A stretch of 64,000 nt of DNA. Source: Dipteris shenzhenensis (lineage: Eukaryota > Polypodiophyta > Polypodiopsida > Gleicheniales). Positions 1 to 12,884 of the stretch are shown one piece after another (within the stretch, counting starts at the first letter, position 1; each line of letters begins with the position of its first letter). The notes beneath the pieces were generated by a model. The model had not been told where the DNA came from. It did not search any database and saw only the letters and a program-made list of their open reading frames with translations. The stretch lies in assembly GCA_047967505.1 (NCBI GenBank), contig CM106541.1; one strand, written 5' to 3'. A program made the translations under genes and the position numbers.

Positions 1-41
1 GGTTTGCATCATACGATGCTCACAAAAAGGGATTAATCAGA

Positions 42-506
42 TTGCATGATCAGTCATGTGACATTGCAGGTGTGGGAGATGTCCATTTGGTATTTCCTCA
101 TGGTTCTACATTAGTGTTGAAAGATGTTAGACACGTACCAAAGCTTACAAAGAGTTTGATCTCTATGGATCAGTTGGATTCTTTGGCTTATCGTGTGTCC
201 TTTAGCAGTCAGTCTTGGAAGATCACTAAAGGATGTCTAGTCACATCTAGAGGTGTAGTACCAAAGTTACGTAGTAGTCAGACTCCGTTATGTGACCACT
301 TTTGGGTGTCAGGCTGTGAGGCATTTATGCAAGTACCCAGGGATACGAGAAGCAGGTTAAAACCTAGGCCTAGGAAGTGCTTCCTCTTGGGGTATGTACG
401 CAGCCATGACGACATCTTGGATGAGGACCAGATGCATAAACAATCCACAAAAGACAGTGGCAGTTCGAAGAGTGGTGTTCCAAGAGGATGGATAGCCACT
501 ATATGA
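42..506 (+). pseudogene. Ty1/copia pol remnant (gag-pre-integrase fused to integrase C-terminus)
   Basis: The frame encodes a stretch like the copia GAG-pre-integrase/protease junction, including LKDVRHVPKLTKSLISMDQL near residues 27-46. It then jumps to a typical integrase C-terminal signature (VSGCEAFMQVP ... RPRKCFLLGYV, residues 90-121). The zinc-binding HHCC module and DDE core that should lie between are absent, so an internal deletion has joined the two parts. The frame is open at the window edge and stops at 504-506. It is a broken retrotransposon gene, not a host gene. Family assignment rests on motif recognition only. Confidence 0.75.
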
Positions 507-581
507 TCCACGTGGAGGACTTTTGCCACTTGATACAGTCCCAAGATAGCAGGTACCACAGGAGGTTAGAGAGCACAGGTA

Positions 582-1130
582 GTGGCACCTCAGGTTATGC
601 ATGATTATGTAGTGGGACTGCCAGGTGCTCTGGATGCACCTTTTAGGAGCCCTGATCATGGGTGTATTGATCAGGCATTAGATGGTGATGATGCCAGTGA
701 TATTGGGCTACTATATCAGCCATCTTATGGTGAGATTGGACCTCTGGATGCAGGTTCATGTGATCTCAGTAGGCTTAGACAGCAAGCTGAAATTCAGACG
801 CAGCATGTACATCCATCTGGTGATGATGAGGCTATGCTGCAGGATGTTAGGCGTTAGTGGGAGTATGCCATGGATACCGTTCAGACAAGGATAGCTTCCA
901 CAGTGGGATCAATAAACCGACATATGGCTGACCATGATAGGAAGCTGTGGGAGGTAGTTATTGACTTCCTCAGTTACTTGAGTGATACTCAAGTTTTGCG
1001 TATATGCTCTGATGAGCATGGAGCATCTGTTCCTAGTTATATAGATGCGGATGTAGACACTAGGTTGTCTATGGCCAGTCTTTCGACTTGGCGGTTTGAG
1101 TATTGTCATGTATTGATGGGCATTGGATAG
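582..1130 (+). pseudogene. Continuation of the copia-type remnant, unrecognised coding segment
   Basis: One reading frame runs from 582 to 1130 with a single TAG at 855-857, giving about 181 codons. It has normal amino-acid composition and acidic stretches, but no domain I recognise. It follows the copia fragment in the same orientation and may be a variable region of the same element or an unrelated insertion. The product is unknown. Confidence 0.35.
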
Positions 1131-1344
1131 CATGCTCACTGGTTTTTCTCCCCTAAAGGCACATTGGCCTTTAAGTAGGAGGTTTTAGGGGTTAAAGGCC
1201 CCTGTTCCTAACCCCAGTTATGTACCATACACACAATACCTATAAATATGAATACCCTGAAGATTAGGGTAGTCTTGCACCCACAATTCTGGTGTCCCTC
1301 TCTGGCTCTGTCTCTCTCTCTCGGACTTTCATTGTGCTCCAACA
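1131..1344. other. Junction region with a TATA-like motif, C/T-rich start
   Basis: No gene is seen. A short imperfect inverted repeat is built from CCCCTAAA and TTTAGGGG (about 1152-1190). A TATA-like TATAAATA lies at about 1241. The sequence then turns strongly C/T-rich. Confidence 0.3.
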
Positions 1345-2245
1345 CCTCTCCCCTCAAACCCCCCTCCTATCTCTTCCTAATTTTTATTGCCCCCCTTCCT
1401 TTTTTCCTCTCCCTTCTCTACCTATATCTATATCATTTACCCTTTATAGTCCCTTTATCGTTTCCAATTAAAATTCCCCTTATTTTTCCTCTGTCTAAAC
1501 TCCCCTTATAAACCTTTGTTCCTCCTATATTTTCCCTTGCCCTCCCCCCGCTTCCCTCCCCCCAATTTCGTTATTACCCTTCCTTTGTCTCAACACGCCC
1601 CCCTTATGTATAGCTACAACTAATTCCCTTCTTTTTAATATCTTCCCCCTTGTATTTTTCTCCTTTCTTAACCCCCTTCAAACCATCCCTATTTCATTAA
1701 ATTCCTTTTAATTCAACCCCTTCTCTCTCTCACTTAATTCAATCTGTATTACCCCCCCTCTTTTTTAATGCAAAGGTGCATTACTCTTACTTCTTAAACT
1801 TTAGACTGCTAGTGCTAAACATTGCTTTGTATTAAACCAAAACTTTTCTTACTAAGGTTCATTATCTTGGCTACTTGAACTTGATAAGTGTGTGGCTTAA
1901 GCATCGATTTTTATTGTGACTCCAATAACAAGGGAGGGGTGTTGATGACACTTATCTTCCCAACCAAAGTTAAAACTGGTTCTCACTATTTTGCTTGTTG
2001 GATGGTGGCAGGTAGGCAGACTACCCTCTTCAACAAAAGTGATGCTGCCAATGACTTATCAAAGCTTTACTGCTCACATTTTCTCTTTTAGAAAAAATGG
2101 TTCATCCTTTAATGATGCTACTTCGTTTTTTGTGATGTTTATTGCAAAGTTTATCTATTAAACATTTCTCTTTCCTACTCCAAAATTTTGTACTCTTCAC
2201 TATGGAAAGGGGTGTTGTAAATGTCTACTACACATACACACACAC
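1345..2245 (+). repeat. C/T-rich retroelement segment, copy 1 of a direct repeat
   Basis: This ~900-bp segment recurs at 3708-4605 with high identity by eye. It contains a polypurine tract (AAGGGAGGGG, 1930-1939) immediately followed by TGTTGATGACAC. That is the expected boundary between the 3' end of a retroelement interior and the start of an LTR, so each copy probably holds an internal 3' end plus part of an LTR. No coding capacity is visible. The 3' limit dissolves into a CA microsatellite. Confidence 0.55.
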
Positions 2246-2436
2246 ACGCGTTCCCTTGTAACTGTGGACGGTTGCACATAGAACCTTTAAGTCATCAAAG
2301 CCGTTATTTGGATTTTTGACTCCCTGATCTAACTTGGTTTTCCTCTTTGCTTCCTTACTGTTCATCTATCAAGTACTTCTCTTCCATTTCCATTACTTTA
2401 AATTGCACTTCTCATTACTTCTTATTCTCTTCGGGT

Positions 2437-2475
2437 AGACAGTAGGTCATCACACTAGGTGATGACCTACTGTCT
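2437..2475. repeat. Perfect 17-bp inverted repeat (hairpin)
   Basis: The arms AGACAGTAGGTCATCAC (2437-2453) and GTGATGACCTACTGTCT (2459-2475) are exact reverse complements separated by 5 nt. Just downstream, CACCTAGTGTG partly repeats the arm/loop sequence. No poly-T run or gene sits next to it, so there is no reason to call a terminator. Confidence 0.85.
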
Positions 2476-2654
2476 CACCTAGTGTGTTGTATCCTACTGT
2501 GGCAAAGGTGGGTACACACACACACACTTACTATCCCTTCCGCCATTGGTGTTGCGACTTGCTCATTAGAGCTCCCCTCGATAACCCCCCTTAATTTCCC
2601 TAACTTCTTTTCCCTCAAACTCCTTTTTCTCCCCTTAATTTCTTCCTAATTTAA

Positions 2655-2665
2655 CACACACACAC

Positions 2666-2696
<31 letters not shown>

Positions 2697-2712
2697 TTGT
2701 CTCTCTCTCTTT
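2655..2712. repeat. (AC)n(CT)n compound microsatellite
   Basis: A short CA run is followed by about 20 CT units and then by a degenerate CT continuation. Confidence 0.9.
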
Positions 2713-3707
2713 GATTTTTTATTAAGTTTTACTTAATTCTCCTTAATTTTCTTTCTATTTTCTTCAACTTTCCTTTTTTCCTCTCAAGTATTTCATAAAA
2801 TTTTCTAAAATTTTCATAATTCTTTTTATTTTTTTCATTTTTTCTAATTAGTTTCTTTAATTTTTTGCTCTATTTATTTCAAGATGTTTTCAAATTTGGC
2901 ATCACTTTCCTATTTACTTCTTCTTTTTTATTAAAATTTTTTCCTTTTAAAACCTTTTTTAAATTAAATTCTAACCCTCTTGATTTAATCTACTCCTAAC
3001 CCCTTTAACAAAAACTATGCCTAAATCCCTTTTTCTTTACCTAAAACCCCTTTAATTAAAACCCCTAATCCTATCTACTACCAAAACGACCCGCTAACCC
3101 GCAAATCTGAGCCCTGCAATTTCATGCCATGGTTTCTTTCGAAAAAGACCTATTAGAAGCCCTGATCTCCCACCTATCACGCCCTCGAAGTCCGGACCCC
3201 TCACTTCATCAAATGACCTTTGATCTCCTCAACGTTCCGCCGACTACTTCCACGAAGCTATCTAAACCCTCTCAAGCTATCTAGTACCTAGTACTACTAC
3301 TTACTTCCCTTCGCTCTGCACTGCGCGGCTGGTGCCTCCTCTATTGTTGTGCCCTGTACATACCGTCCTTCGCAGACCTCTAAGGCTCTAAACATGCCTA
3401 AGTATTGATGCATTATTCATCGCCTCCCATGCGCTGTCACGCAGTCCACACTCTTCCTTAATTACCTTCGATTATTTATCGACGTGCCCACCTTATGGTA
3501 CATACTACACACTGTAAAGCCATGTCATCGGTTTCTCAGGTCCTTCTTTACTTCTTTGCCCCCTCTTCTCTAATTATTTAAGTTAAACCCCCCCACCCCC
3601 CCTCCCCCCTTGGGTTACTCTTTACTAATTCCCCCCCTCCAAAGAGTAATCTCCCCCCCCTTCCCCCCTCTCCTCTCTCCTAATCTCTCCTTCCTCTGTT
3701 TTCATAC

Positions 3708-4605
3708 ATCCTCTCCCCTCAAACCCCCCTCCTATCTCTTCCTAATTTTTATTGCCCCCCTTCCTTTTTTCCTTGCCCTTCTCTACCTATATCTATATCA
3801 TTTACCCTTTATAGTCCCTTTATCTTTTCCAATTAAATTTCCCCTTATTTTTTCCCCGTCTAAACTCCCCTTATAAACCTTTCTTCCTCCTATATTTTCC
3901 CTTTCCCCTCCCCCCCCCTTCCCTCCCCCCAATTTCGTTATTATCCTTCCTTTGTTTGAACATTCTTCCTTTATGTATAACTACAACTAATTTTCCTCTT
4001 TTTAATATCTAAAGTTCCCCCTTGTATTTCCCTCCTTTATTAACCCCCTTCAAACCACCCCTATTTCATTAAATTCCTTTTAATTAAACCCCTTCTATCT
4101 CTCTCTCACTTATTTTAATTTGTATTAACCCCCCCCTTTTTTAATACAAAGGTGCATTACTCTTACTTCTTAAACTTTAGATTGCTAGTGCTAAAAATTG
4201 CTTTGTATTAAACCAAAACTTTTCTTACTAGGGTTCATTATCTTGGCTACTTGAGCTTGATAAGTGTGTGGCTTAAGCATCGATTTTTATTGTGACTCCA
4301 ATAACAAGGGAGGGGTGTTGATGACACCTATCTTCCCAACCAAAGTTAAAACTGGTTCTCACTATTTTGCTTGTTGGATGGTGGTAGGTAGGTAGACTCC
4401 CCTTTTCAACAAAATTGATGCTCCCAACAACTTATCAAAGCTTTTTTCTCTTTTAGAAAAAATGGTTCATTCTTTAATGATGCTACTTCGTTTTTTATGA
4501 TGTTTATTGCAAAGTTTATCTATTAAACATATCTCTTTCCTAATTTGTCTACTTTTCACTATGGAAAGGGGTGTTGTAAATGTCTGCTACACACACACAG
4601 ACACA
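3708..4605 (+). repeat. C/T-rich retroelement segment, copy 2 of a direct repeat
   Basis: This is the second copy of 1345-2245. The polypurine tract and LTR-like start are at 4306-4315 and 4316. Small deletions distinguish the copies (for example around 4440), and a longer CA microsatellite (about 4592-4622) ends this one. With copy 1 it brackets ~1.5 kb. Confidence 0.55.
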
Positions 4606-5465
4606 CACACACACACACACACTTCCATTGACAGAAGTTTTGGTGAACAACAAAAAAGATAAGGAAAAGGTCTTTCCCTCTAGGATACATAATTTTCTAG
4701 AATTTGATATATAAAAAGTACTAGAAAAGCTATCAAGATGTATATAATGGGTTGTATAACTCAGGCATACCAAGGATCACTATAGTTGGTATTGGTAGAC
4801 ACTTCTATATCAAGATTAAGGAGAGTTACATGATTTTTATATAGCAAGGTGATTCTCACATATGATAATATATTTATAGCCCAAATTCTGGATCAATGTG
4901 ACCTTGGATTTTAGATGTATTTTAAGGGGAGAGATTGTGATACGCTTTGGAAAATTTTTAAATTTGATATAGAAATATGCTTGGATGAGATGAAATAGAA
5001 GGACTTTAAAGGATCCGATGGGTAGCCATGGTTGAATTGATTTATACCGTGGGTTCAATAAAAGCTTGTGTATTCAAAGGTTACAATTGTATATTCAAAG
5101 GATCCAACCATCAGGCCAATGCATATATTAGACATTGGCAGAGAAGTAATTGTGGAGGATACTCGAACCGCAATAATGGAGATTCGAATCAGACTTTGGA
5201 GTAGGCTAAGAGACAGCCATGAAGCGGCTAGGAGTAAATAGTGGTAGGTTATGACACACACCTCTGAAAGGACCTAGACCTCCGTTAAAACCAAAAAACA
5301 AAGCATCCAAAGTAGTCATATCGGGTGTAAGCTCGAGAGATTGAAGAAACTACCCCCAAGGACTCGAATGGAAGAGAAAGGTGGGAACGTCTCAGCACGA
5401 GGAGCTAGTAAATTGCTCTAAAGATAGGCTCGCACAACGAGAGGATTCAGAGTTTGCAATTTGCA
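4606..5465. other. Retroelement-like AT-rich sequence, no intact gene
   Basis: No open frame of note. A possible polypurine tract (AAGGGGAGAG, about 4924-4933) followed closely by TGTGATACGC suggests a further LTR boundary, but no partner LTR was found. The sequence ends at the CACTA-like terminus at 5466. Confidence 0.3.
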
Positions 5466-8108
5466 CACAACAATACAAAGCAACTATAGACGCGCTTGGT
5501 AGACGCGCAAAATAGCGGGCGCGTCTATAGGCGTTGCTTTAGTAGAGGAATTATGGGCGCATCTAAAAGCACGTCTAACGACTCCTCTATTTGCGCGTGT
5601 ATTAACAGATCTATTTGCGCATGTAAACTGTGAAAATACGGGCCCATCTAACATCGCGTTTGTTAGAGCGTGTATTTGTGCGTGTATTAGTGCGTTTATT
5701 TGCGCGTTTACACTGAGACTTAGACGCGCATTTAGACGCGTAGATAGATGCAAACCAGAGAATACAAAAAGTGAGATTTTGGTGTACATCATTGCTTTCC
5801 AAACATTGCCCATGATTACCAAAGCACATAATTTTTTGCAAGCCCACATATACAAGAATTAAATGAGGTGAGGAGAATGAGACAATATGTAAAATAGTTT
5901 TGCCAATATCAATGATGGGGCTACGGTTCAATCTCATCCTCAATGAGATCAAACCTTACCAAACTATCTACTTCAAAATCCAAACAGGTGTTTAGATCTA
6001 CAAATACATTCAACCCACTACTACTTGTGCTACTCATGTGCTCATTGAAATCAGCATCTCGAATGGTAGGCTCATCCTTACGGGTAATGGCCTCAATATC
6101 TATATCTCCTATCTCATGATCATCCTCCTGTCTCGTATCACGGTCATCATCACGTCCATGGCCATGATCATCCTCCATACGCTCCATATTAGTAAATGTA
6201 CTATACATCACTTTGGAACGTGGTATAATATGTATGACATGCCACTATCTATTATTATCCACCATTGGTTGATAGACAACCTAATTCAAACACAAATACA
6301 ATCATGTTATTTTTCTTGCATCAAATATTTAAAAGCGAGTATTTTTATAAGTGTACACAGTACTTGTTCACATTGTTGCGGTAGTACTAGTGTGCCCTTC
6401 CTACTTTGCCAAAACTTTGTGGAGTCAATAGTTACAAAGCCACTTGCACGGCATTTGATTGTTGCATTAGGGCCTCTTTCCACCATGTCCTTAAACCACT
6501 TTACATCCAAAACATACACAAAGAAGCGTCGAAAGTCAAGCATAATAATATCTTGGATTATGCCACAATAATCATCCATGGCTCCATTGGCTCCCTCAAA
6601 GCTAGCAATGACGCCGCAATCTTGTGTGTTTCTCTTATCATCAATCCGTTGTGTTCGAAAATGCTTGCCCTCACACCATATAGCATTGAACATAGTGCGC
6701 TACACCAAGAAAAAATCAATTAAATAAGCAATCTAAATTATTGAAAGCTCCTAACTTATGCATAAGATTTTATATACTGACCTTGCTCATGCATCCCCTA
6801 GCATACTCCCATTCTTTCATTGTGATATGCATCCCCTCATCTTTCTCTACTTTCTCCATTTCATCAAGTAGCCAATCCACATGAATATCCTTTGGAAGTG
6901 CTCTTAGATACTAAGGATATGGCACACGAGATCCGTGGTGTGTACGAAAAAGGGCCCTTTCTTCTTGTCTTCTTGCCTTTGCATCCTCGTATCTTGTCAC
7001 CCATCTTTTCATCACATCACTATTAAGCACGCAAAAGAGGTTGATACTATTATGCAACTCCGTGTCTATTACTTTGTTGCGTCCTTTCCCTTGAGGCATA
7101 ATAGAGGTCATCCTTAGGTCTTCATCATCTCTCCATAGTCGTGGGAGAGAGCTATCCACAGCAACAAGAAACTCAGAAATATATACAAGTGACTCTTGTA
7201 CCAACCAACCCTCGGCCATGCTACCTTCGGGTCTTGCATTTTGTCTCACGAAGCCCTTCAAGGTCTTCATGAAGCGCTCGAGGAAGAACAACCATCGTGC
7301 ATGTATAGTACCGCATATAGCAATCTCATCCACCAAATGCACTATAAGATGTAGTTGGCTTGTGAGAATAGAACGTGGAAATGTCTCCTCCACTAAACAA
7401 ACCACCTCCAGTGACATAACTCGAGCATTCTCAAGTGTGGTGGGATCTATTTCCTTTGAGCTCACATACCTAGAAATAGCAATATGCATTTAAACTTGCA
7501 TGGAGCATTGATACGCATCATATTTTGTATCATGTAAAGTACCTCACAAGCTCGCCCATCTTGTAAATACAATCTTTCACGTCCTTCGATGCACTACGTG
7601 AAATGCTAGTAGGTAGTATAAATTGAACCCAGGAGGAGGTGGTTGCTTTCTTTGCTTATAATTATTCACTCACAAATTTGAAAGGAAAAAGATATTATGC
7701 ACATAAAATACTTGGAGCATCTTGTGCCAATCATGAGATTTCAAGACATATAATTGCTCTACACCTCTTTTCTTGCTCTTTTGTAAAGGCTCCCTTTAAA
7801 CACCTCATGCATCCAGTGGGAGTACGAATTGTAGTAATAGGGCGCTTCACCGTCGCCATCTCTAGCTTTGATAACATCCACGGGGCACGAGGTAAAAAAA
7901 CACGCCCATTTGGTCTCTCTTGTGGCCAAGCTTCACGCATCCTCCCTGTGGTACGTAGATCCTCCCTTATGCCTGTGGAATCTCGTGTCCCATTCAAATG
8001 CTCCTAAATGGTAGATGCCACATTCTTGAAGATATGCATGGGATTAAGGAGGTGATTGACCTTGAGGTGGGACCAATATGGTAAACGATAAAAGATGGAG
8101 TATCTAAA
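5466..8108 (-). mobile_element. CACTA-like element 1: right-end half, reversed and truncated
   Basis: The terminus CACAACAATACAAAGCA at 5466 matches the outer ends of the other elements. The first ~300 bp are packed with AGACGCG-type subterminal motifs in both orientations. Reverse-strand tnp2/TNPD exons follow. Homology to element 5 stops at about 8108, at the start of the exon carrying LDPMHIFKNV, so the left half (TNPA gene, left terminus and most of tnp2) is missing. It could not move by itself. Compared with element 2 it is the same 3' portion in the opposite direction. Confidence 0.85.
5925..8106 (-). pseudogene. TNPD (tnp2) transposase 3' exons, element 1
   Basis: Reading 8106 down to 5925, the exons are as follows. 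First comes the end of the tnp2 catalytic region, with LDPMHIFKNV and the LKSHDWH-type motif. Next is a short linker exon. Then comes DUF4218 (about 7480-6790), with VEETFPRSILTSQLHLIVHL and the ARPEGSMAEGWL signature. DUF4216 follows (about 6693-6370), with DFRRFFVYVLDVKWF. The last is an acidic final exon (about 6270-5925). Exon borders keep GT-AG consensus and match element 5. The 5' exons are absent, so it is non-functional. In intact relatives the product cuts and joins the CACTA termini in the nucleus. Confidence 0.8.
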
Positions 8109-8500
8109 CATCGATGCTGCCATTCCTGCAAGTTAGAGGATTCCCATAATCACTAGACAGCTCCTTCCAGGAGATGAGAGGTGGCTAGGGCAGTTCACAC
8201 CCCGTGGCATTCTTTGGTGGTTGCGGGCCTCTTCTCGGACTCCTCGATTCACTTCTTCTCCATCGCCAATGGTAGCTGTCTCCAGAGCAGAGAGGTCGTG
8301 ATCGACTCTCAGCTTCCCTGGCAGCGCCTTCGCATCATAGGGTTGCAAGGGAAAACGTGGCATATAGACCCCCTAATTATGCAGGACCAGGACTAGAGAC
8401 TCTGGATTTGGGAGGGCCGGTCCTTGACAGAGCCTTTTTCGGACATTAGATCTCTTATCGCCTTCAGTGCAATCCATTGCCTTCAGCACGACTCTAGAAA

Positions 8501-8538
<38 letters not shown>

Positions 8539-10512
8539 CCCCCCACCCACACCACAAAAAACAAGTCCTATGTCTTGTTCTTATCTCCTTAAAAAAGGAC
8601 AATATTTTCCTCGATTATTTTAACTACATCTTGATTATACTTTATCAAATAAAATATTGATTAATTAATTAATTATTATGTCAAAATCTGAATGAATTAA
8701 TATTATTAAATTTTATTGAATTAAAACTATTTTTCAAGTGATATTAAGTTTTATACTCACCATCGAATCTATTTGCAGTTTTCTTTTTTTCAAATAAGCC
8801 AAGTTTTTTTAATGATGACACTGATATGCCAAAGTGGGTACACACAGATCTTCAAGGTCCCCTGCATGATGCCTCTGTATTGGTACACCCTGAACCCAAC
8901 TCAACCAACTTAGAAGAAGAAGAGCTGTTGTCTTGATGTACGCCAGTTGCCTGATTAATTTTGCAATTGGAGGGAACAATCAAATGATAGATTGCAATTT
9001 GCACCTCTTTTTGATCGTCAAATGAAATGTTGCAATTCTATTAAAATGTAATTGATTTTTTAATGCAATTAATCTTAAGTGCAAATGTGACACTACAATA
9101 CACACTTATTTTTTGGCCATCAAATGAAATGTTGCACATTGGTTAAAATGCAATTGTTTTACAATGCAATTCATTTAAAATGCAATGCTTGTTTGTAGTA
9201 TGCAATTCATTTCATTTTCTTTATCATGTACATCATGATGTTGTAAAGAGAAGGTAGAGGAGCAATTTGTGCTAGCCGCTAATGAAGTTATAAATCTTTC
9301 CAAGGAGGCCTTGCTTAAGGAGCTTAAACCCCATCGGGGTGTGAGAAATATTTATAATCTCATGAATTGCTAATTTGTAAAGGCTAACTTACAGCTTCTC
9401 AAAAAGTTTGTAGAACAAACATAGACTATATTTTTAGTGTGTAGATTAAGTAACATGCCAATTTAGATCAACATGACCTTAGCTTGTCATCGTAATATAT
9501 AAGTTCAAAATATACAACTGTAAGCCACATAGAATATGGGCAAAGTATACATTCTCTGCTACTTTTGATGAGAGCAAAGTATAGGGAGTGCTCATTTTTC
9601 AAATTTTATAGTTATATTTAAGATGGCCCAAAAAATACAAGGGGTGTCCATTTTCCAAAAATTATAATTACACAGGATGTGGCCAAGTACCAAAAATCAA
9701 TACTGTATTAACTCAAAGTACAAAAAAAGTGAACATTGAATACTCCCAAGAACTTGTGTCAATTTGGTGGTCCACAGGAATAATTACAGCGGCGGCACTT
9801 GTTCGCATAGGAGCACCATCAAGAGGAGGGTAGCCAAGATGGAAAGCAAGATTATCAACAATTTTGCGATGGGTGTATGTTTGGAGAATATCAATTTGTA
9901 AAAACTCAATGATTAAAATCGCTCCACACTCAAGAATATCATAACATCTAAAATTAAGCTCTAAAAACTATATTTTTTTTAAAATAATGCAAAAAAAGAT
10001 AATAATTTGCAAATACAAAATGCAGCATCATAACATATTGTAATTTATCATGTCACCTCCAAAATCCATATACAAAATTGATTTATGTCACTACAATATA
10101 TGACATTTAAATTATACTGGAACTACAGTCTCCGCAACTGAGGATCCGCTCAAAAGGTTGCTCCAATTCCAAGAACACCATACAATTGCTTGGCCTGAGG
10201 AGCATTATGGTTGGACATGCACTCCTAACCTTTAACATATTCATCAAGCATACCAGGTGAAACTGATGGTGGCATGCGAGCACATAGGAACTGGTTGTCA
10301 TATCAAAGTGGAGCATATTGGACATAAAGGGCCGGCATCCACAAAGGTAATACACATTGACAGGGTGGAGGGTTTTCTAATAGCCAAGCCCACAAAATTA
10401 TGATCCAAGTTATGAATATGGCCTCCGGCTTTGATATGTTGGAGTGTAGCTTGTGCATCTCATGCTTGTTGTTTTGAGAATACGTAGTGGAGATGTGGCA
10501 TTGCTCCTCGTA
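8109..10512. other. Low-copy AT-rich sequence with a CT microsatellite and TGCAATT repeats
   Basis: No gene is recognised. Around 8130-8400 the base composition is more balanced, but short frames on both strands match nothing I know. A (CT)n run lies at about 8502-8536. A diverged ~65-bp unit rich in TGCAATT is repeated at about 9010-9075 and 9111-9180. 9400-10490 is featureless to me. Confidence 0.4.
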
Positions 10513-10814
10513 CACAACAGGATAGCACCCACAGATGTGCACATAGACGCATTTACCAAACTTAAAAAAAAACTTACGGGTGCATCGATCTGCGCGTCTA
10601 TTTTTGCATCTAGAGACCCACATCTAACAGCGCATCTATATACCAGACAGACACGTGTATAGATGCACATTCAGATGCATAAATAGATGCTCTGCTAAAA
10701 AATTTAAAAACAGATAGACACATCGTTAAATGCGTGTATAGATGTGTTTATAAACATTCTTATAGACGCATTTATAGATGCACAAATAAACGCTTCTCGA
10801 ACAGGCAGACGCAA

Positions 10815-12696
10815 TTACAAAGAGCAAGAAAAGAGGTGTATAGCAATTATACGGCTTGAAATCTCAAGATTGGCACAAGATGCTCCAAGTAAGTATTTTA
10901 TGTGTATAATATCTTTTTCCTTTCAAATTTGTGAGTGAATAATTATAAGCAACTAATATACCACCTCCAATGGGTTGGGTTCATACTACCTGCTAGCATT
11001 TCACGTAGTGCATCGAAGGACGTGAAAGATTGTATTTACAAGATGGGCGAGCTTGTGAGGTACTTTACATGATACAAAATTTGATGCGTATCAATGCTCC
11101 ATGCAAGGTGTTCATATTGCGAATATGGTGTACTTTTTTATTTCTAGGTATGTGAGCTCAAAGGAAATAGATCCCACCATGCTTGAGAATGCTCGAGTTA
11201 TGTCAGTGGAGGTGGTTTGTTTAGTGGAGGAGACATTTCCACGTTCTATTCTCACAAGCCAACTACATCTCATAGTGCATTTGGTGGATGAGATTGCTAT
11301 ATGCAGTACTATACATGCACGATGGTTGTTCTTTCTCGAGCGCTTCATGAAGACCTTGAAGGGTTTCGTGAGACAAAATGCAAGACCCGAAGGTAGCATG
11401 GCCGAGGGTTGGTTGGTACAAGAGTCACTTGTATATATTTCTGAGTTTCTTATTGATGTGGATAGATCTCACCCACGACTATGGAGAGATGATGAAGATT
11501 TAAAGATGACCTCTATTGTGCCTCAAGGGAGAGGATGCAACAAAGTAATAGACATGGAGTTGCATAATAGTATCAACCTCTATTGCGTGCTTAATAGTGA
11601 TGTGATGAAAAGATGGGTGCAGACAAGATACGTAGATGCAAAGGCAAGAAGACAAGAAGAAAGGGCCCTCTTTTGTACACACCACGGATCTCGTGTGCCA
11701 GACCATCAGTATCTAAGAGCACTTCCAAAGATATTCATGTGGATTGGCTACTTGATGAAATGGAGAAAGCAGAGAAAGATGAGGGGATGCATACCACAAT
11801 GGAAGAATGGGAGTATGCTAGGGGGTGCATGAGCAAGGTCGATACATAGAATGTTATGCGTAAGTTAGGCGCTTTCAATAATTTAGATTTCTTATTTAAT
11901 TGATTTTTTCTTGGTGTAGTGCACTATGTTCAATGCTATATGGTGTGAGGGCAAGCATTTTCGAACACAACAGATTGATGATAAGAGAAACATACAAGAT
12001 TGCGGCGTCATTGCTAGCTTTGAGGGAGCCAATGGAGCCATGGATGATTATTGTGGCATAATCCAAGATATTATTAAGCTTGACTTTCGACGCTTCTTTG
12101 TGTATGTTTTGGATGTAAAGTGGTTTAAGGACGTGGTGGAAAGAGGCCCTAATGCAACAATCAAATGCCATGCAAGTGGCTTTGTAACTATTGACTCCAC
12201 AAAGTTTTGGCAAAGTAGGAAGGACACACTAGTACTACCACAACAATGTGAATAGGTACTGTGCACACATATAAAAATACTCGCTTTTAAATATTTGAGG
12301 CAAGAAAAATAACATGATTGTATTTGTGTTTGAATTAGGTCGTCTATCAACCAATGGTGGATAATAATAAATGGTGGCATGTCATACCTATTATGCCGCG
12401 TTCCAAAGTGATGTATTGTACATTTACTAATATGGAGCGTATGGAGGATGATTATGGCCATGGACGTGATGATGACCGTGATACGAGAGAGGAGGATGAT
12501 CATGAGATAGGAGATACAGATATTGAGGCCATTACCTGTGAGGACGAGCCTACGATTGGTGATGCTGATTTTGATGAGCACGAGTAGCACAAGTAGTAGT
12601 GGGTTGAATGTATTTGTAGATCTAAACACTTGTTTGGATTTTGAAGTAGATAGTTTGGCAAGGGTTGATGTCATTGAGGATGAGACTGAATCGTAG
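10815..12696 (+). pseudogene. TNPD 3' exons in element 2 (DUF4218 and DUF4216)
   Basis: Starting inside the exon with the LKSHDWH-type motif (here LKSQDWH), this copy holds the linker exon (about 10990-11060), the DUF4218 exon (about 11149-11840), the DUF4216 exon (11923-12254) and an acidic last exon. An insertion around 11618 (GTGCAGACAAG where other copies have GTGACAAG) shifts the frame in the DUF4218 exon. The stop after DUF4216 at 12253 is TAG where element 5 reads CAG. No catalytic core remains. Confidence 0.8.
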
Positions 12697-12884
12697 CCCA
12701 TCATTGATATTGGCAAAAATATTTTACATATTGTCTCATTCTCCTCACCTCACTTAATTCTTGTATATGTGGGCCTGCAAAAAAACATTGATGTTTTTGT
12801 TAAAATTATGTGCTTTGGTAATCATGGGCAATGTTTGGAAAGTAATGATGTACACCAAAATCTCACTTTCTGTATTCTCTGTTT

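Larger units (their letters stand above)
2246..3707. other. AT- and C/T-rich spacer between the two retroelement segments
   Basis: No gene is recognised. It contains a perfect hairpin (2437-2475), an (AC)n(CT)n microsatellite at about 2655-2712, a T-rich stretch (2700-3000), and a less biased part (3090-3540) in which I recognise nothing. It may be the interior of a non-coding LTR element bounded by the flanking repeats. Confidence 0.4.

Noticed and set aside
1345-4605. The duplicated C/T-rich segments taken as the two LTRs of one simple element
   Set aside because: Each copy contains internal polypurine tract plus LTR start, not a whole LTR, and the right limits diverge; only the repeat relationship is supported.
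8133-8396. Overlapping 70-76-codon frames on both strands
   Set aside because: Neither resembles a known protein; codon pattern does not favour either strand.
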